Assembly (NCBI GenBank): GCA_027578815.1
Contig: JANBTH010000144.1
Coordinates: 1 to 30,804 of the forward strand
Reading direction: 5' to 3'
Length of the DNA: 30,804 bases
DNA from: Coemansia sp. RSA 1804
Lineage: Eukaryota > Kickxellomycota > Kickxellomycetes > Kickxellales > Kickxellaceae
Part shown: positions 1-9,844 of the stretch, in pieces
Layout: each line of letters opens with the position of its first letter
How positions within the stretch are numbered: position 1 is the stretch's first letter
Translations under genes and position numbers: made by a program
The notes under the pieces: model-generated
What the model saw: only the letters and a program-made list of their open reading frames with translations
Databases searched by the model: none
What the model was told of the DNA's origin: nothing

Positions 1-283
1 GAGATGCAAGCGGCAGAGGCAATTTCCAAAGGCAAGTGTTTATATGCCTATATCAAATTAGACTGGCTGAAAATGTGATGTGTATATGCTATATACAGAT
101 GTGTGATTGGGTATAGCATATACTTATAATTTTGATATATCTTCATTGTTTGCACACCTTGGATATTACATTTTTTGTATTAGGATGGTTAAATTTCTTA
201 TTATCCCTTGGAAGCATTATACTAAGAGCTGTTGATAATTTTGATTTACAACAAACTTCATTCTGATAAGAGGCTACATTCAG
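1..283. other. Left-edge AT-rich region upstream of the cohesin loader
   Basis: No gene can be supported here. The first 78 bases are open on the plus strand up to a TGA at 76-78 and could be the last codons of a gene lying to the left, but other frames are also open over this short stretch, so the reading is ambiguous. The rest is AT-rich and has the look of a 5' flank. An in-frame TGA at 242-244 separates it from the ATG at 284. Confidence 0.4.
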
Positions 284-3200
284 ATGACTGTAGCAAACCA
301 AACCCCCAGTATGACCAAGAACATCGGTATGGGCGAAATAAAGAGCCAATGTCATTTGAACCAGCAACGAGCAAAGCGTGAATCGGATATTAGTGAAGAT
401 ACGAAACCAGCCAAAGTCAAATGCGTTCGTCAGGAACCTTATATTGACATAGAGGTTCGGTCATTAGAAGAGAAAAATAATAAAACAGTGACAGAGATGC
501 CCTTGTCGGAGAACGAACGAGATGTTTGTTTATTTGACAAAAAAGAACCAACAAACGAAGATATAACCTCCTCTTCACGTTTGGTAAAACCACTCGATGA
601 TCTTCTGCAACAGATATTCCAAGAAGACGACGCACTTTCAGAAGACAGCAAGGACGCGAACGTGTCTGTCTTTAAGATGGTTTCTCGTCCGCACGGAGAC
701 ACGGCGGTTTTGAGCAAACGTACAATTCGGAGACTTTCTTCACTTTTCAACTCTTGTACGTCGGATCAAATATTTTTGCATGTATCAGACGAAGAGATTG
801 GCCGACTTGTCCACATGCTTGTATTAGCCGTCGAAACCGCTGAAAGTGCAGGGCTTGCAGAGATGATCAGGGATGGTGCACTTCTCGAACGGAATGTTGG
901 GCTGTCTGCAGAATACTGTCAACATCTCGAATTGTGCATGTCTTTGGCCTGCCTCGGGCTTGAAGCCTCAGCGCTTGTGTTGGAGCTGTCCGCTAGTAAA
1001 AAGGCGTCAAATAGTGTATGCGATGGGGATTCGATACATGCTGCAATCGTCTTTTTCAAGGAGTGTCTTCTAAACTGCATAGTACCCATTCTTGATCTTG
1101 ATACTGAAAGCGATCTGGCCCATGTTGTTGCCGATAAGAATACTCGTCTCCATTCACGAGTTCAGTCGCTGCTTGCTTCAATACTCACCACCAGCAACTC
1201 TATATTCTCTCTTATCGACCAACCGACGCTCGTAGAGCAAGACATTATCTCTCTAGTCTTTGCCTCTTTAAGCGCGCTGTTTTGTTCGAACGACATACTT
1301 GGGAAAAGCACAGATGCCAACGTTTTTGAGTCTGTTCGTCGCGCTGCACAATCCTTGCTAGAGCGTATTTTTGAGCTGCACTCCGAGCAGCGTGCGTGGA
1401 TATTGGAGGAGATTCTTGGTTCTTTGATCAAAGTTTCGTCGCGTAAACGTGCATGCAACACTTATCGGCTTTCAGGCGGCAAGTCAGTCCAGTTTATCTC
1501 TGTGCTCTTGCTTAGAATGCTTCAGGGCACAGCCCAGTCGCCTGAAGATCTCACTGCAGGATTTGAGGGCCACAGTCTATCGACTAAAGAATATCGTATG
1601 CTGCTGGAAAAGCACCAAAAAGCGATTGATAGTGCATCATCGAGCACCGACTTTACAATACGATACTTGATAAGCCGATGTGCAAGGCGAGAGGGCAAAG
1701 CTGTGACAAACGAAGCCGAATACCGGTCTTTTCTAGAGAGCTTTACTAGCGACTGCGTACTGTTGCTTGGACAGCCACAGTGGCCTGCAGCCGAGCTTGT
1801 TGTCAGAGTATACTCTCTGCATGCACTTGAACTGTTGGACGATGAGAAAGCTGATATTGCTCTCAAAACCCTTTCGCTAGAAAGCACTGCGCAGATTGCA
1901 TCGCATATTGCTTGCGTAAGACAGGCGCTTGAAGTGGAATCGAATACGAAAAAGGCATCTGTACTTTGTCCAATTACCACTTTGTCATCGGTTGAGGATA
2001 TACAGCTATTCCACAAGACCACAGCCACGCTCATCAGCTATCTGCAAGCGCAATCCGATAGCAATGGGTCGGCAGGAGTCATCTCATTGTATGTGAGCAC
2101 TTGGGCATCGATGCTCATTGCGATTTTGCTCAAGATCAAACGGCTGGATTCAAAACGGCATAGCAACGGGAGCAACGGCCCAGAAAGCCAAAATTGTAAT
2201 GGCAGCACAGCGGATGAACATCGACAAAACAAGATCCACTCGTACGAGTTGATGGACGATGATGATACGGACGTGTCTGGAGAAGAGGATGGGTCCTGCT
2301 CAGAATATGAGGAAGCTACTTCGTACGACTCTCTGAGAAACAAAAAAGCATCCATCAAGGCAAGAGATATTGCAGAGAAGCGCCGAGCTATCGAGGCATG
2401 TCTAACGAGCTATATGGATATTGTGCATCGGTCAGCAAAAACCGTGACAGAGAGCGTGTCTCTTGCCGATGCTGCTGACGCATCAAAAAGCGTGTTCTCT
2501 CTGCTTCCTCTATACCGGAGCTTTGAGATGCTTTTAACCCGAGTGACGATGGCTCTGGGTGCCAGCCAGGTAACACTGAGGTCCAAGGCTTTGCGTGCGC
2601 TCAATTCGATTGCCACGCAGCGGCCATCTGTGCTTTACCAGACTAGCGTCAAATATGCAATCAACCATCGGCTTCAGGACAGCTCACCCCAGGTTCGCGA
2701 GGCTGCTATTGATCTTATTGGAAGGCATATTGCGCAGAATCCCGAGCTCACTAGTCAGTACTATGAGTTTGTGAGCGTGCGTGTTTTGGACAAAGGGCCG
2801 AGTGTGCGCAGACGTGTTCTGCGGATACTTCGGGAAATTTATTTGTTGTCGCAGGATCAAGAGCAGCTTGTTGACATTGGTATACGCATTTTGCAAAGAA
2901 CCACAGACGAAGAGCGGACAATACGGGAGCTAGCAGTCAAAATACTGCACGAGCTGTGGTTTACATGTGAAGACTACTCCGTTGTGTCTGACGAGGATAA
3001 TATTCGAGTTAAAGATGTGTCAGGCAACATATTCAACCTTCTTGCGCCTGAATTGCAGCAGCAGATGGTAAGTCGGGTGCGCGTAATGACCGGCGTGATT
3101 GGGGTTGCGAGAAACAGCGAACTTACCGAGCTTGTAGCCAATCTCTTTGACCATGTCACGAGCAAGACGACAGCAGCAGAGATTGAAGAAGCGTTTTTTG

Positions 3201-5278
3201 TTATTCGGTGTGTTATTGATGCGCTTTTTGAACAACTTCTTCAGACAGAAGAATCGGCAACTGTGTCGACGGATCTTATATCACTAACGACGACCCAGTG
3301 CTTGGGGTTTATATCCACGCTTAGCAAAATAGCCCCGGAAGCAGTTGGACGGCATGCTGAGACATTGGGTGGTTATCTCAAGCTGACCGAGGCTGCCGAG
3401 GAGGAAACCCTGCAATACGTGCTTGTAATCCTTAGTAACTCATTGCTAAGGATACCACATCCAAGCGCGCGGTTTCTTGAATCACTTGAATCGGATCTAA
3501 TAGCGCTTTTATCCTCAAGTCCACAAAGTATTCTTTCCATTGCCGTGCCCTGTCTTTGCACGCTGGTTGATGAAATAACATGGAACCATGCAAAGGTGGT
3601 TCGGCTGTTCCGTTCATGCGTGCTTCAACTCTATCGTGAGCAGCGCCTGCTATCTGGTAGCAGGCAGAGTACACTGTCTTCTAAAAACATTATGCGCTTT
3701 ATTATTCTTGCTGGGCTAATATGTCGCTACTTTGACTTTGAGCGTCACAAGAAAGAGCAAAAAGAGCATTTCAAGGAGCTTGACCAGCTGGCAGGAGACT
3801 CGGTTCTTGAGTTTATGAATGGCATGATGCTCTTTTATGCGTCACAATATCTTCCAGCGCAGGTGCAGCTTACAGCAGTTCAGATGCTCGGTCAGCTGTA
3901 TATCAAAAGGCCCCAGCTAGCGCTTGAGCCACGCTCTCGTGCAATGATGGACCGTGCTTTCTCTGGCGATAGCGCTGGACACAAGCTGCAGGTGACTCGT
4001 AACTTTCTCGAGTTCCTTCGCGCAGACTCAAAGAAGTACTCGTTGCAGCAGAAAGAGAGCAAGAATGACGATCGCCAGGTTGATGCAAAGATGTTGGTAG
4101 GCAACACTGGTGACATGGGTGAGGCTGGCGTTGGAGCGTCGCTAATGCAAACCTTTTTGGACCGCATCATCGATGTGACGTTTGCCGAGAACTCTGCGAC
4201 GCTTCGTGCGACGGGGTTTGAGGTCATATCGCTTGTTCTTGAGCAAGGACTAGCGCATCCACTTAAATGCGTACCTTCGCTTATTGCGCTTTGCACCAGC
4301 GACGATCCACATATTCGCACCAAAGCATTGAAGCTTCACCAGGATCTAAACTCCAAGTATGCATCGTTTATCCATTCCCATGATATGGATGGCGTGCGCA
4401 AGGCATATGAGTACCAGCTACAGATGCGAGGCAGCCCCAGGGATGTGCGTGGGTACGATACAAGAGCAGAAACCAAGGATGAGCATGGGCGTCCTACGGC
4501 ATTTCTACAGCCGCTGTACACCATGGTGCGCAGCAAGCGCATTCGTCGCAACGAGTTCTTGGCAGCGCTTGTCAAGATTGGCGATTATGACGCGACAACA
4601 AGCTATGCCGAATGGCATCGAGCAGACATCCCGTTTGCACGTTTTATAGCAGAAAATATAGCATCGTTCGACTACAAGTACCTGGACGAGGTGCTGAATG
4701 TTGTTTTCCATATCAGCGCTATAGTTGCCAGCACTGGGCTGAATCTGTATCACCAGTTTGAGACGGACCTTAAGGAGACTGGCGCTGGTAGCGAGAGAGG
4801 CGGCGCTGACAGGCTGTTTAGCAAGAAAGCCCAGCAGCAACGTGGCATTTCTACCAGAGCCAGCGTCTGCATATGGATCATGCACATTTTGCGCGAGTTT
4901 CTTAAGGCGCGCTATGGTCTAAGCGAATCCCGATGCGCTGCGTATAATCCCAGCGACACAAGCGCACGAGACAGATCTGCGTCTTGGCATGTCCAGAGCA
5001 GCAAGGACTCCTACATTGACTGGAGCGCATGCCCGTATGCTCTGGAACGCATGGAATCGGAAGTCGAGTACAGCGAGCAGCGAGCAAAGTTCCAACAGAT
5101 GGTTGCAGAGTCGCTGGCAATGACAGACGAGCAATCGTCGCCCGTGCCAGGTATCAATAAGCAGACAACGGCCGTGGCACACGATGAGGAGCATAGCGGC
5201 CCACACTCGGACGACGTAATGCAGCTCAGACAAGAGGAACTCGATATGCTAGAGATGGGCTTTGATCTTGAGTCCTAG
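284..5278 (+). CDS. SCC2: Sister chromatid cohesion protein Scc2/Mis4/NIPBL (cohesin loader)
   Basis: Single-exon gene of 1,664 residues. The family forms the Scc2-Scc4 complex that loads cohesin onto chromosomes and stimulates its ATPase. The N-terminal ~110 residues are polar and look disordered. An acidic stretch lies near residues 655-680 (ELMDDDDTDVSGEEDG). A well-conserved HEAT-repeat block at about residues 745-865 contains LRSKALRALNSIA, DSSPQVREAAIDLIG and DKGPSVRRRVLRILREIYL, the hallmark of Scc2/Nipped-B proteins. The Nipped-B C-terminal domain follows at about 1,090-1,290, including the segment around GQLYIKRPQLALEPRSRAMM. The tail is acidic and ends in LEMGFDLES. The length fits fungal members (roughly 1,500-1,600 residues). 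The ATG at 284 is the first after an in-frame stop at 242-244; an upstream coding exon cannot be excluded. An AATAAA lies at 5461. The family assignment is confident. Confidence 0.93.
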   Translation: MTVANQTPSMTKNIGMGEIKSQCHLNQQRAKRESDISEDTKPAKVKCVRQEPYIDIEVRSLEEKNNKTVTEMPLSENERDVCLFDKKEPTNEDITSSSRLVKPLDDLLQQIFQEDDALSEDSKDANVSVFKMVSRPHGDTAVLSKRTIRRLSSLFNSCTSDQIFLHVSDEEIGRLVHMLVLAVETAESAGLAEMIRDGALLERNVGLSAEYCQHLELCMSLACLGLEASALVLELSASKKASNSVCDGDSIHAAIVFFKECLLNCIVPILDLDTESDLAHVVADKNTRLHSRVQSLLASILTTSNSIFSLIDQPTLVEQDIISLVFASLSALFCSNDILGKSTDANVFESVRRAAQSLLERIFELHSEQRAWILEEILGSLIKVSSRKRACNTYRLSGGKSVQFISVLLLRMLQGTAQSPEDLTAGFEGHSLSTKEYRMLLEKHQKAIDSASSSTDFTIRYLISRCARREGKAVTNEAEYRSFLESFTSDCVLLLGQPQWPAAELVVRVYSLHALELLDDEKADIALKTLSLESTAQIASHIACVRQALEVESNTKKASVLCPITTLSSVEDIQLFHKTTATLISYLQAQSDSNGSAGVISLYVSTWASMLIAILLKIKRLDSKRHSNGSNGPESQNCNGSTADEHRQNKIHSYELMDDDDTDVSGEEDGSCSEYEEATSYDSLRNKKASIKARDIAEKRRAIEACLTSYMDIVHRSAKTVTESVSLADAADASKSVFSLLPLYRSFEMLLTRVTMALGASQVTLRSKALRALNSIATQRPSVLYQTSVKYAINHRLQDSSPQVREAAIDLIGRHIAQNPELTSQYYEFVSVRVLDKGPSVRRRVLRILREIYLLSQDQEQLVDIGIRILQRTTDEERTIRELAVKILHELWFTCEDYSVVSDEDNIRVKDVSGNIFNLLAPELQQQMVSRVRVMTGVIGVARNSELTELVANLFDHVTSKTTAAEIEEAFFVIRCVIDALFEQLLQTEESATVSTDLISLTTTQCLGFISTLSKIAPEAVGRHAETLGGYLKLTEAAEEETLQYVLVILSNSLLRIPHPSARFLESLESDLIALLSSSPQSILSIAVPCLCTLVDEITWNHAKVVRLFRSCVLQLYREQRLLSGSRQSTLSSKNIMRFIILAGLICRYFDFERHKKEQKEHFKELDQLAGDSVLEFMNGMMLFYASQYLPAQVQLTAVQMLGQLYIKRPQLALEPRSRAMMDRAFSGDSAGHKLQVTRNFLEFLRADSKKYSLQQKESKNDDRQVDAKMLVGNTGDMGEAGVGASLMQTFLDRIIDVTFAENSATLRATGFEVISLVLEQGLAHPLKCVPSLIALCTSDDPHIRTKALKLHQDLNSKYASFIHSHDMDGVRKAYEYQLQMRGSPRDVRGYDTRAETKDEHGRPTAFLQPLYTMVRSKRIRRNEFLAALVKIGDYDATTSYAEWHRADIPFARFIAENIASFDYKYLDEVLNVVFHISAIVASTGLNLYHQFETDLKETGAGSERGGADRLFSKKAQQQRGISTRASVCIWIMHILREFLKARYGLSESRCAAYNPSDTSARDRSASWHVQSSKDSYIDWSACPYALERMESEVEYSEQRAKFQQMVAESLAMTDEQSSPVPGINKQTTAVAHDEEHSGPHSDDVMQLRQEELDMLEMGFDLES

Positions 5279-6238
5279 CCTGCGGTGTTTTATTGATAGT
5301 TTTTTGTCTTTTATTGAGGCGACAATGGAGAATAGGCTCAAAGCGGACATGAAGGGGACAAATCACCGTCGTTTATGTTCTTGGCGCCGTCCAGATAGAA
5401 GCGAGTGGACCAACAAACGCTTTTTGTTCATCGCGTGGCTTGCTGCCAAGGCGCCAAGGAAATAAAGTCGGTCCAGGCGGTCTGCTAATGAGTGATTTTC
5501 CCAATCACAATGATAACATTGGTTGCACTCCATTTGTTTTTTCTTCCTGTTCAGAAAAGGGTAATTTAAAAACGCAAATATGGTTGCAAACGACGGCACA
5601 GTGGTTGTGTGCACGGCATGCAGGTGAAAACAATGCTCTGTGCCAATCGCAGCTGCACACGCGGGCTCATCTTGGAGAAGGGATTCGCTCTGTGCTCGCA
5701 CAAAGAGAGAGACAAAGCGTGTCATGTTTCAAGAAGCAAAACAAAGCAGAGGGCATTCCGGGTCTGACTCTGGCTCCTCAGCGCTTTGGGCGTAAGTGTC
5801 TGGCAGCAGAGTGAAGCGGAATGGAAAGCGTGGGGTGTAGGAGAGAAAGGGACGGGCGGCGCTAGATGTGTCTAAAAATAAGGACGGTCGCTCCAAAAGT
5901 CCAAAACATCAGACTTCAGAGTGCAAACATCCGCTCATTAATACCGTTTGCAGCTCTAATTCAGCGGTTATCGAAACATCAACCGACACGCTGTCCCTTG
6001 TCCTGGCCCCGCCCTGCCCCGCTTTCTTTATTAAACACCCCCCTTCTATTCTTCAAGCTCCTTGTTTCTCTTTCTTTCTCTTCCTCTCTTTTTTTCGTCT
6101 ACTGTGGTTTATTTTTTATTTTTAGTGACATATCAAGCTATCTAAACACACATTCTCCTTGTCACGCGTACTAACAGACCAGTAGCTGATATAGCGTCGT
6201 CATCAGACACATAGGCACAGCATATAATTCTAACAAAC
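5279..6238. other. Intergenic region: SCC2 3' flank and GDP-mannose pyrophosphorylase promoter/leader
   Basis: About 960 bases without a supportable gene. The left part carries a possible polyadenylation signal (AATAAA at 5461-5466). The right part, from about 6000, is strongly C/T-rich (CTCCTTGTTTCTCTTTC and similar runs), which resembles the leaders before other genes in this window. Open frames such as 5440-5814 show no recognisable domain or plausible protein composition. Confidence 0.6.
5461..5466 (+). terminator. Candidate polyadenylation signal AATAAA of SCC2
   Basis: A canonical AATAAA hexamer lies 183 bases after the SCC2 stop codon and is the first such hexamer after it. Assignment to this gene is by position only. 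Confidence 0.4.
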
Positions 6239-7750
6239 ATGAAGGCACTCATTCTAGTTGGCGGCTTTGGCACGCGTCTGCGTCCACTCACACTGTCGGT
6301 TCCCAAGCCGCTTGTTGAGTTTGCGAACAAGCCCATGATTCTTCATCAGATCGAGGCACTGGTAAAGGTACGTTAGCATGGCTCCATAGGCAAATAAAGA
6401 AAGACCGTTTGTTTATTGCTTTTGCTATCAATATGCCCAGCACATACACGGACCCACACAAAAAAACTAACCATTGCATTTATCTGCTGAGTGGCCAAAA
6501 TGCGGCTTAAAGCATGTAGGCAGGGGTGACGGATATCGTTCTTGCAGTCAACTACAAGCCAGAAGTCATGGCCTCGGTGCTGAAGAACTACGAGGAAAAG
6601 TTTGGGATTACAATCGAGTTCTCCATTGAGAAAGAGCCCCTTGGCACAGGTAAGCGTGGGTTTATTTCATTCCTTGTTTTGCAAGCGCACGCACTGTGCA
6701 TTGCTTTGTTATTTGTTCTTTGTGCGCTGAGCGTTGTGTTGCTGCTGCTGCTGTTGTTTTGCTACTACTGCCCAAGAAGAAGACTCACATGAGCTACTGT
6801 GGTGTTGTGGAGCAACGTGATGGCTATTATGGCCGGGTGGTGTGGATATCATTGTGCAAAAGGTAATCTAATCAACCACCAGACAAATTACTTTATTATT
6901 TATTTGTGGTGATGTAGCCGGCCCGCTTGCGCTTGCCAGGAAAGTGCTGGGAAAGGACGATTCGCCGTTCTTTGTGCTGAATGCCGACGTCACATGCGAG
7001 TACCCGTTCGAGAAGATGCGCGACTTCCACGTTGCGCACGGGAACGAGGGCACGATTTTGGCGACAAAGGTGGAGGAGCCGTCCAAGTACGGCGTCATCG
7101 TCACAGAGTCCAACTCCACCAGAATCGACCGGTTTGTGGAGAAGCCGGTGGAGTATGTGGGGAACCGCATCAACGCTGGAATCTACATATTCAACCCAAG
7201 CATCCTCGACCGCATTGAGCTGCGTCCGACATCGATTGAGAAGGAGATATTCCCGGCGATGGCGGCAGACTACCAGCTGCACACATTTGATCTGGAGGGC
7301 TACTGGATGGACGTTGGGCAGCCAAAGGACTTTTTGACAGGCACATGTCTGTATCTGTCATCGCTGGCAAAGCGCAGCCCCGAGATGCTTGCGCCGGCGT
7401 CGGAGGCGTATGTGCACGGCGGCAATGTGCTGGTGCATCCAACGGCGCGAATCGGGAAGGGATGCAAGATTGGGCCGAACGTGACGATTGGGCCCAATGC
7501 GGTTGTTGGCGACGGCGTGTGTCTGCAGCGCTGTGTGCTGATGGAAGGCACGCAGGTCAGAGACTACGCGTGGGTCAAGAACAGCATTGTTGGATGGAAC
7601 TCGAGCGTAGGCCGCTGGTCGCGCCTGGACGGCGTCACCGTTCTGGGCGACGATGTGCAGATAGCTGACGAGATCTATGTCAACGGCGCCTCGGTTCTCC
7701 CGCACAAGTCCATCAAGGCTAATGTCTGCGAGCCGGGAATCGTCATGTAG
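6239..7750 (+). CDS. MPG1: GDP-mannose pyrophosphorylase (mannose-1-phosphate guanylyltransferase), three exons
   Basis: Makes GDP-mannose from mannose-1-phosphate and GTP in the cytosol, supplying protein glycosylation, GPI anchors and cell-wall mannan. Exons are 6239-6367, 6520-6649 and 6918-7750. Introns (152 and 268 nt) start GTACGT and GTAAGC and end TAG. The first is phase 0 and the second splits an Ala codon, giving 363 residues, essentially the size of yeast Psa1 (361). Exon 1 holds the nucleotidyltransferase signature LVGGFGTRLRPLT and PKPLVEF. Exon 2 gives AGVTDIVLAVNYKPEVM. Exon 3 starts with AGPLALARKVL and contains FFVLNADVTCEYPF, FVEKP, GNRINAGIYIFNP and WMDVGQPKDFLTG. The C-terminal half is a hexapeptide-repeat beta-helix (IGKGCKIGPNVTIGPNAVVG) ending in IVM. 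The downstream splice site at 6519, rather than the CAG at 6523, restores the conserved AGVTD. Fungal symbols for this gene vary (PSA1, SRB1, VIG9, MPG1). Confidence 0.96.
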
Positions 7751-8596
7751 TCCAGCATCAGTACGAGTACCAGCAACTGCACCAGCAACAACATCAGCAG
7801 ATTCTAGCTTTTTCCCATCTTCTATTGTCATTCTTAAATCAGAAACCCCCTCTCTCCTGTTCAGCCAAAGGCATTCAGAGATGCTGCGAGGACAGACCAG
7901 CATGGCCAGAGTGCGGATGAATTGTGGCGGCGGCCCGGCTGAAGTGCACGCAGAAGAAAACGGAGCGTGGGTGGTGAATTGGCAGCTATCTCGTTTTTTG
8001 GACGGGCGGAGGTCGACGAAGGGGGTCTTGCCGGCTGCATACCAGCCCGGCGACAGCTGGCGTTTGCTTTGTGCTGTGGCTGCAGCCGGAAGAAGGCTTT
8101 CTGTGACTGCGTTGCAGATTCACACAAGGGCTTTTCGCAGCGCATGCAGGCATCGTGGAAATGGAAAGAAAGCGATGGGTCTGACTCACAAAAGAGGAGA
8201 GTCGGCGCCCCATCCGGAAGGCAGATGGGTGCTTCCTTGGCTGGCTGGCTCCAGGCCAGGGAAAACTTTCTCTCGCGTGTGGTGAGAACGGGAAACGATG
8301 GGAGGAGAGGCCGCCGAAATGAAATAAAAGTCAGTTGCTGTGGTGCACGGCTAGACCAGCACCCCCTTTCTCCTCCCCCTCCCCCTTCCTTCCCAAGCCT
8401 GGACAACCGTCGCTGCCACAACCAGCCCCTGCCTACCTGCCTACTCTGCTCTTTTATTGTTTCATTCCTTCTTCTCCCCTGCCTTGTATCTTTGCGAACC
8501 GACGTGTCGTGTTACTTATTGCTCGCATTCTGGGGCCTTTGCCTTCTGCTCAGCACCCACCCACATCCCACAGAAACCACTTTACCGCCCGGAGAT
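7751..8596. other. Intergenic region between GDP-mannose pyrophosphorylase and the mitochondrial-leader gene
   Basis: About 850 bases. An open frame runs from 7967 right through the region and joins the next gene in frame. Its predicted protein is cysteine-, tryptophan- and proline-rich with no domain, and it crosses a C/T-rich stretch (8355-8480) typical of 5' leaders here, so I do not call it as coding. The last 240 bases look like a promoter and 5' UTR for the gene starting at 8597. Confidence 0.55.
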
Positions 8597-9065
8597 ATGA
8601 AGCAGGCGACGTGGAGCCTTAGAGCAGCCCATGCGCTGAGGACAGGAGGCGGGATCCGCTCCCTTGCCACGGTGTCTGGCGCTGCTGCCAGCAGTCGTGT
8701 CAAGTACGGCAGTCGCCAGTGCAATCCGATGGTCGCGCTTGAGCGAACGGAGGGAGCCATGAGTCTGAACAAGGTAGGTGTAACTCAGCGCAGCACAACA
8801 CTGTCAACTGGTTCCGGCCACACCCGATCCGCTGATTATCTGGCGAGTAGGGCGGGTCTTGAAGCCCATTGCTCTGCTAACGGCGCTCTATCCTCTTGCT
8901 GCTGTTTCTGTTCCTGATTCCTTCTTTTTCTGCTGCTTGCTGGTCTGGCCGGACAAGCTGCGCCCAATGGGCTTCAGCACTCAAGAACGCCAGCACTCGC
9001 CGTTAATGCCAAATATTAGCGCGCTTGCTGCAAGAAGAGACCAGGAGCCAAATGCTCAGGCATAG
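8597..9065 (+). CDS. Small protein with mitochondrial presequence, two exons; possibly related to malic enzyme leader
   Basis: Not recognised as a known family. Exon 1 (8597-8773) encodes 59 residues beginning MKQATWSLRAAHALRTGGG, rich in Arg, Ala and Ser, lacking acidic residues, with a possible processing motif RSLAT at residues 21-25. This is a textbook mitochondrial targeting peptide. A GTAGGT donor follows at 8774. A branch-like GCTAAC lies near 8876-8881, and from there to an AAG at 8957 there is no AG dinucleotide and the sequence is pyrimidine-rich, so 8957 is the natural acceptor. Exon 2 (8958-9065) then adds 35 residues (LRPMGFSTQERQHSPLM...) to a TAG, giving 94 residues. The exon junction (SLNK, then xMGFSTQERQ) resembles the malic enzyme N-terminus (LNKxxAFTxxERQ). 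It may therefore be a separate small gene, a decayed duplicate, or an alternative first exon of the malic enzyme gene that follows. The exon 1 presequence is better supported than exon 2. Confidence 0.45.
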
Positions 9066-9591
9066 GCTGTCGGCCAATGGGCCTTTTTTACGCTTGGTCA
9101 CAGCTACGCACATGTCAAGTAGGGTTGCCCATTAGAAGAACCATTAGAGCCATTGCGAGTCATTTGACCGAGCCCTCGTCTGCCGCTCCTTTGTTCCTCG
9201 TTCGACTGACAGCCAGTGAGGAGAGAAAGAGGTCTTCCTATTTTGTCATATTTTTTATTTTCGCGTGCGAGCGGGGATTATCGTCTGCCTTTTTCCCTTT
9301 GGGATTGGGAAGGCCTGTGCTTCTTTTCTCTCTTTTCCCCCATCCATTCCCTCCGCTCTGCAGGCTGCCGAGAGTGGGCGGCATCGGAATAAAACCTCCA
9401 CGAGCCCCTCAGCCATCAACTCAACCCAACCCAACACAACACGCTTGCTCTCTCTCCTTTTTCTCTCCGGAGAGCAAAGGCATGTGTTGCTCCACTGGGC
9501 GCGCGCTAAATGCTTGGAGAAAAATCGCCGCCTCGACTTTTTCCCCGGCCTGGCGTAAGAGGCAAGGAGAGGAAGGGGGGTCTGGAATGCG

Positions 9592-9600
9592 TATATAAAA
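9592..9600 (+). promoter_or_regulatory. TATA box (TATATAAAA) for malic enzyme
   Basis: TATATAAAA lies 244 bases upstream of the ATG at 9845, in otherwise GC-balanced sequence. It is the best TATA match on the left side of the window. A start site 30-60 bases downstream would give a leader of roughly 190-220 bases. Function is inferred from sequence only. Confidence 0.6.
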
Positions 9601-9631
9601 GAAGTCCCATGTGCGCCTGTTTGTCGGCAAA

Positions 9632-9760
9632 ATGCAGAACTTTATTCTCCTCCTCACTAACGATCCCACCCAGCAAGCAAGTCGCCACCCTTACAAGAGC
9701 TTCCTGGCGCCTCACACATATTCTTGTCCTCAACTTTCATCTTTGTATACTTGCTTTTAG
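9632..9760 (+). other. Upstream open reading frame (42 codons) in the malic enzyme leader
   Basis: ATG at 9632 starts a 42-codon frame (MQNFILLLTNDPTQQ...) that ends at TAG 9758-9760, before the malic enzyme ATG. It lies about 30-40 bases downstream of the TATA box, so whether it is in the transcript depends on the exact start site. A second upstream ATG at 9609 opens a different frame that overlaps the main start. Confidence 0.3.
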
Positions 9761-9844
9761 CAGCTGTCTGTATATCAGCTCACAAATTCACATTTATCTC
9801 TTCTCTCACCCGCTTGCTCATCCTCATAGCAGCATCGCACAGTC

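Larger units (their letters stand above)
9066..9844. promoter_or_regulatory. Malic enzyme promoter and 5' leader
   Basis: About 780 bases upstream of the malic enzyme ATG. It contains a CCAAT-type element inside GGCCAATGGGCC (about 9072-9083), a C/T-rich stretch (9290-9360 and 9445-9475), a strong TATA box at 9592-9600 and a short upstream open frame at 9632-9760. The final 60 bases, CTTCTCTCACCCGCTTGCTC followed by CTCATAG, look like a splice acceptor tract. That tract could receive an upstream first exon. Confidence 0.55.

Noticed and set aside
5440..5814. 124-codon open frame in the SCC2-GDP-mannose pyrophosphorylase spacer
   Set aside because: It has no domain and unbiased composition, and it overlaps the putative polyadenylation signal and 3' flank of SCC2.
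7967..8596. Open frame as an N-terminal extension of the 8597 gene
   Set aside because: The peptide is Cys/Trp/Pro-rich with no domain, and it crosses a C/T-rich stretch that looks like promoter or leader. The ATG at 8597 begins a clean presequence.
9077..9598. 173-codon open frame in the malic enzyme promoter
   Set aside because: It runs across C/T-rich promoter DNA up to the TATA box, and the Phe/Pro/Ser-rich translation is typical of non-coding C/T tracts.
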